A stretch of DNA of 12,954 nt from an uncultured Leucobacter sp. GTDB lineage: Bacteria; Actinomycetota; Actinomycetes; Actinomycetales; Microbacteriaceae. The position numbers were made by a program, and so were the translations under genes. Positions 12,061-12,954 of this stretch are shown piece after piece. The stretch is taken from positions 1 through 12,954 of the forward strand of contig CAMFIY010000044.1 in NCBI GenBank assembly GCA_945952575.1. Reading direction: 5' to 3'. Numbering within the stretch: the first letter of the stretch is position 1; each line of letters starts with the position of its first letter. The notes beneath the pieces are model-generated. The model had not been told where the DNA came from. It saw only the letters and a program-made list of their open reading frames with translations, and did no database searches.

Positions 12061-12954
12061 ATGAGCACCGCAACGGCCGAACGGAACCGCACGACGAGCA
12101 GCACCGCCCAGGCAGGGCCTCGCATCGAGGTCCTCGGCCCGCAGGTCGAGCGCGCGGATGAGATCCTCACGCCCGCCGCGCTCGAGTTCCTCACCGAACT
12201 GCACCACCGCTTCGCCGGCGCTCGTCACGACCGCCTCGCGGATCGCCAGCGCCGACGCTACGAGATCGGCAACGGTCGCGATCCGAAGTTCCGCGACGAC
12301 ACCCGCGCGATCAGGGAGGACGCCGAATGGCGCGTGGCCGGCCCCGGCCCCGGCCTCGAGGATCGCCGAGTGGAGATCACCGGGCCCACGGACCCGAAGA
12401 TGACCATCAACGCGCTCAACTCGGGCGCCCGGGTATGGCTCGCGGATCAGGAGGACGCGACGAGCCCCACCTGGCAGGGGGTCATCGGCGGCCAGCTCTC
12501 GCTCTTCGACGCGATCCGCGGGCAGTTGAGCTACACCAGCCCCGAGGGCAAGCGCTACGAGGTCACCGCCGAACGCACTCCGACCATCGTGATGCGCCCC
12601 CGCGGTTGGCACCTGGTGGAGAAGCACATCCGCTTCATCGATGCGCACGGCCAGGCCGGCGCCGCCTCGGGAAGCCTGGTGGACTACGGCCTCTACGTCT
12701 TCCACAATGCCGAGCGCCTGATCGCGAACGGCCACGGCCCCTACTTCTACATCGCCAAGCTCGAGTCGAGCGAGGAGGCGAAGCTCTGGGACGACGTGTT
12801 CGCCTACACCGAGCAGCGGCTCGGGCTCGCGCACGGCACGATCCGCGCCACGGTGCTGATCGAAACGCTTCCCGCAGCCTTCGAGATGGAGGAGATCCTC
12901 TACGCGATGAAGGACCACATCGCCGGCCTCAACGCCGGTCGCTGGGACTACATC
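12061..12954 (+). CDS. aceB: Malate synthase A, N-terminal part (3' truncated by window)
   Basis: Condenses glyoxylate with acetyl-CoA to malate, the second step of the glyoxylate shunt. The frame is open from ATG 12061 to the window end (298 codons, a little over half of the roughly 530 usual for the A form). Landmarks are RPRGWHLVEKH from 179, with the catalytic Arg179, then VLIETLPAAFEMEEI with Glu268 as expected Mg ligand, and GLNAGRWDY at the very end. There is no G-form insertion in the visible part, so this is the A isoform; M. tuberculosis uses the G form (GlcB) instead, while Corynebacterium has AceB. The ribosome binding site is AAGGAA, and the bases around it resemble those of aceA. 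The leader up to the shared box is about 140 bases long and otherwise shows only weak hairpins. Confidence 0.96.
   Translation, partial: MSTATAERNRTTSSTAQAGPRIEVLGPQVERADEILTPAALEFLTELHHRFAGARHDRLADRQRRRYEIGNGRDPKFRDDTRAIREDAEWRVAGPGPGLEDRRVEITGPTDPKMTINALNSGARVWLADQEDATSPTWQGVIGGQLSLFDAIRGQLSYTSPEGKRYEVTAERTPTIVMRPRGWHLVEKHIRFIDAHGQAGAASGSLVDYGLYVFHNAERLIANGHGPYFYIAKLESSEEAKLWDDVFAYTEQRLGLAHGTIRATVLIETLPAAFEMEEILYAMKDHIAGLNAGRWDYI

Noticed and set aside
11932..12918. A 328-codon minus-strand frame over aceB
   Set aside because: The plus strand encodes malate synthase with RPRGWH and the Mg-ligand region; the antisense frame is a GC-bias shadow.

Overview
The window is high-GC DNA with GTG as well as ATG starts and actinobacterial gene families throughout: a PASTA-domain Ser/Thr kinase, class II DAHP synthase, a GarA/OdhI FHA protein, FtsR, RamB and an orphan ParA. 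It most likely comes from an actinomycete, perhaps a member of the Microbacteriaceae. That family guess is an inference from gene content and order. All genes belong to recognisable families. No tRNA, rRNA, CRISPR array, insertion sequence or prophage gene was seen, and no gap between genes exceeds about 210 bases.

Left part (1-5564). The 3' end of a PknL-type kinase gene (transmembrane segment plus four PASTA repeats) converges on aroG (class II DAHP synthase, shikimate pathway). Upstream of aroG on the same strand is a PlsC-like acyltransferase. Divergent from it is a FadD15-like long-chain acyl-CoA ligase, which converges on a peptide deformylase gene. The block pknL / aroG / plsC / fadD15 matches the gene order known from Mycobacterium and Corynebacterium. 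The two convergent pairs are each separated by a short hairpin.

Middle part (5565-8310). An orphan ParA-type ATPase gene follows. It appears to have a leaderless GTG start placed six bases after a -10 element. After it comes aceA, isocitrate lyase of the long (530-residue, KQCGH) type, preceded by a structured leader RNA and followed by a perfect 15-bp hairpin terminator.

Right part (8311-12954). On the minus strand lie garA/odhI, ftsR and a second MerR-type regulator, in the order known from other Actinobacteria but without the DUF151 nuclease gene that separates the last two in those genomes. Beyond them come ramB (minus) and, divergently, aceB (malate synthase, cut by the window end).

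How the genes work together. GarA/OdhI inhibits 2-oxoglutarate dehydrogenase and is controlled by Ser/Thr kinases, PknL among them in Corynebacterium. RamB regulates glyoxylate-shunt genes. AceA and AceB are the shunt. The window therefore puts the brake on the TCA cycle (garA) physically inside the genes for its bypass (aceA ... ramB-aceB). Three observations stand out. GarA has lost one of the two neighbouring phospho-threonines, the one corresponding to the PknG site. aceA and aceB share an exact 11-bp box upstream. The aceA leader can fold into competing hairpins next to its ribosome binding site. None of this amounts to a wholly new system, but the regulatory layer of this locus looks under-described.
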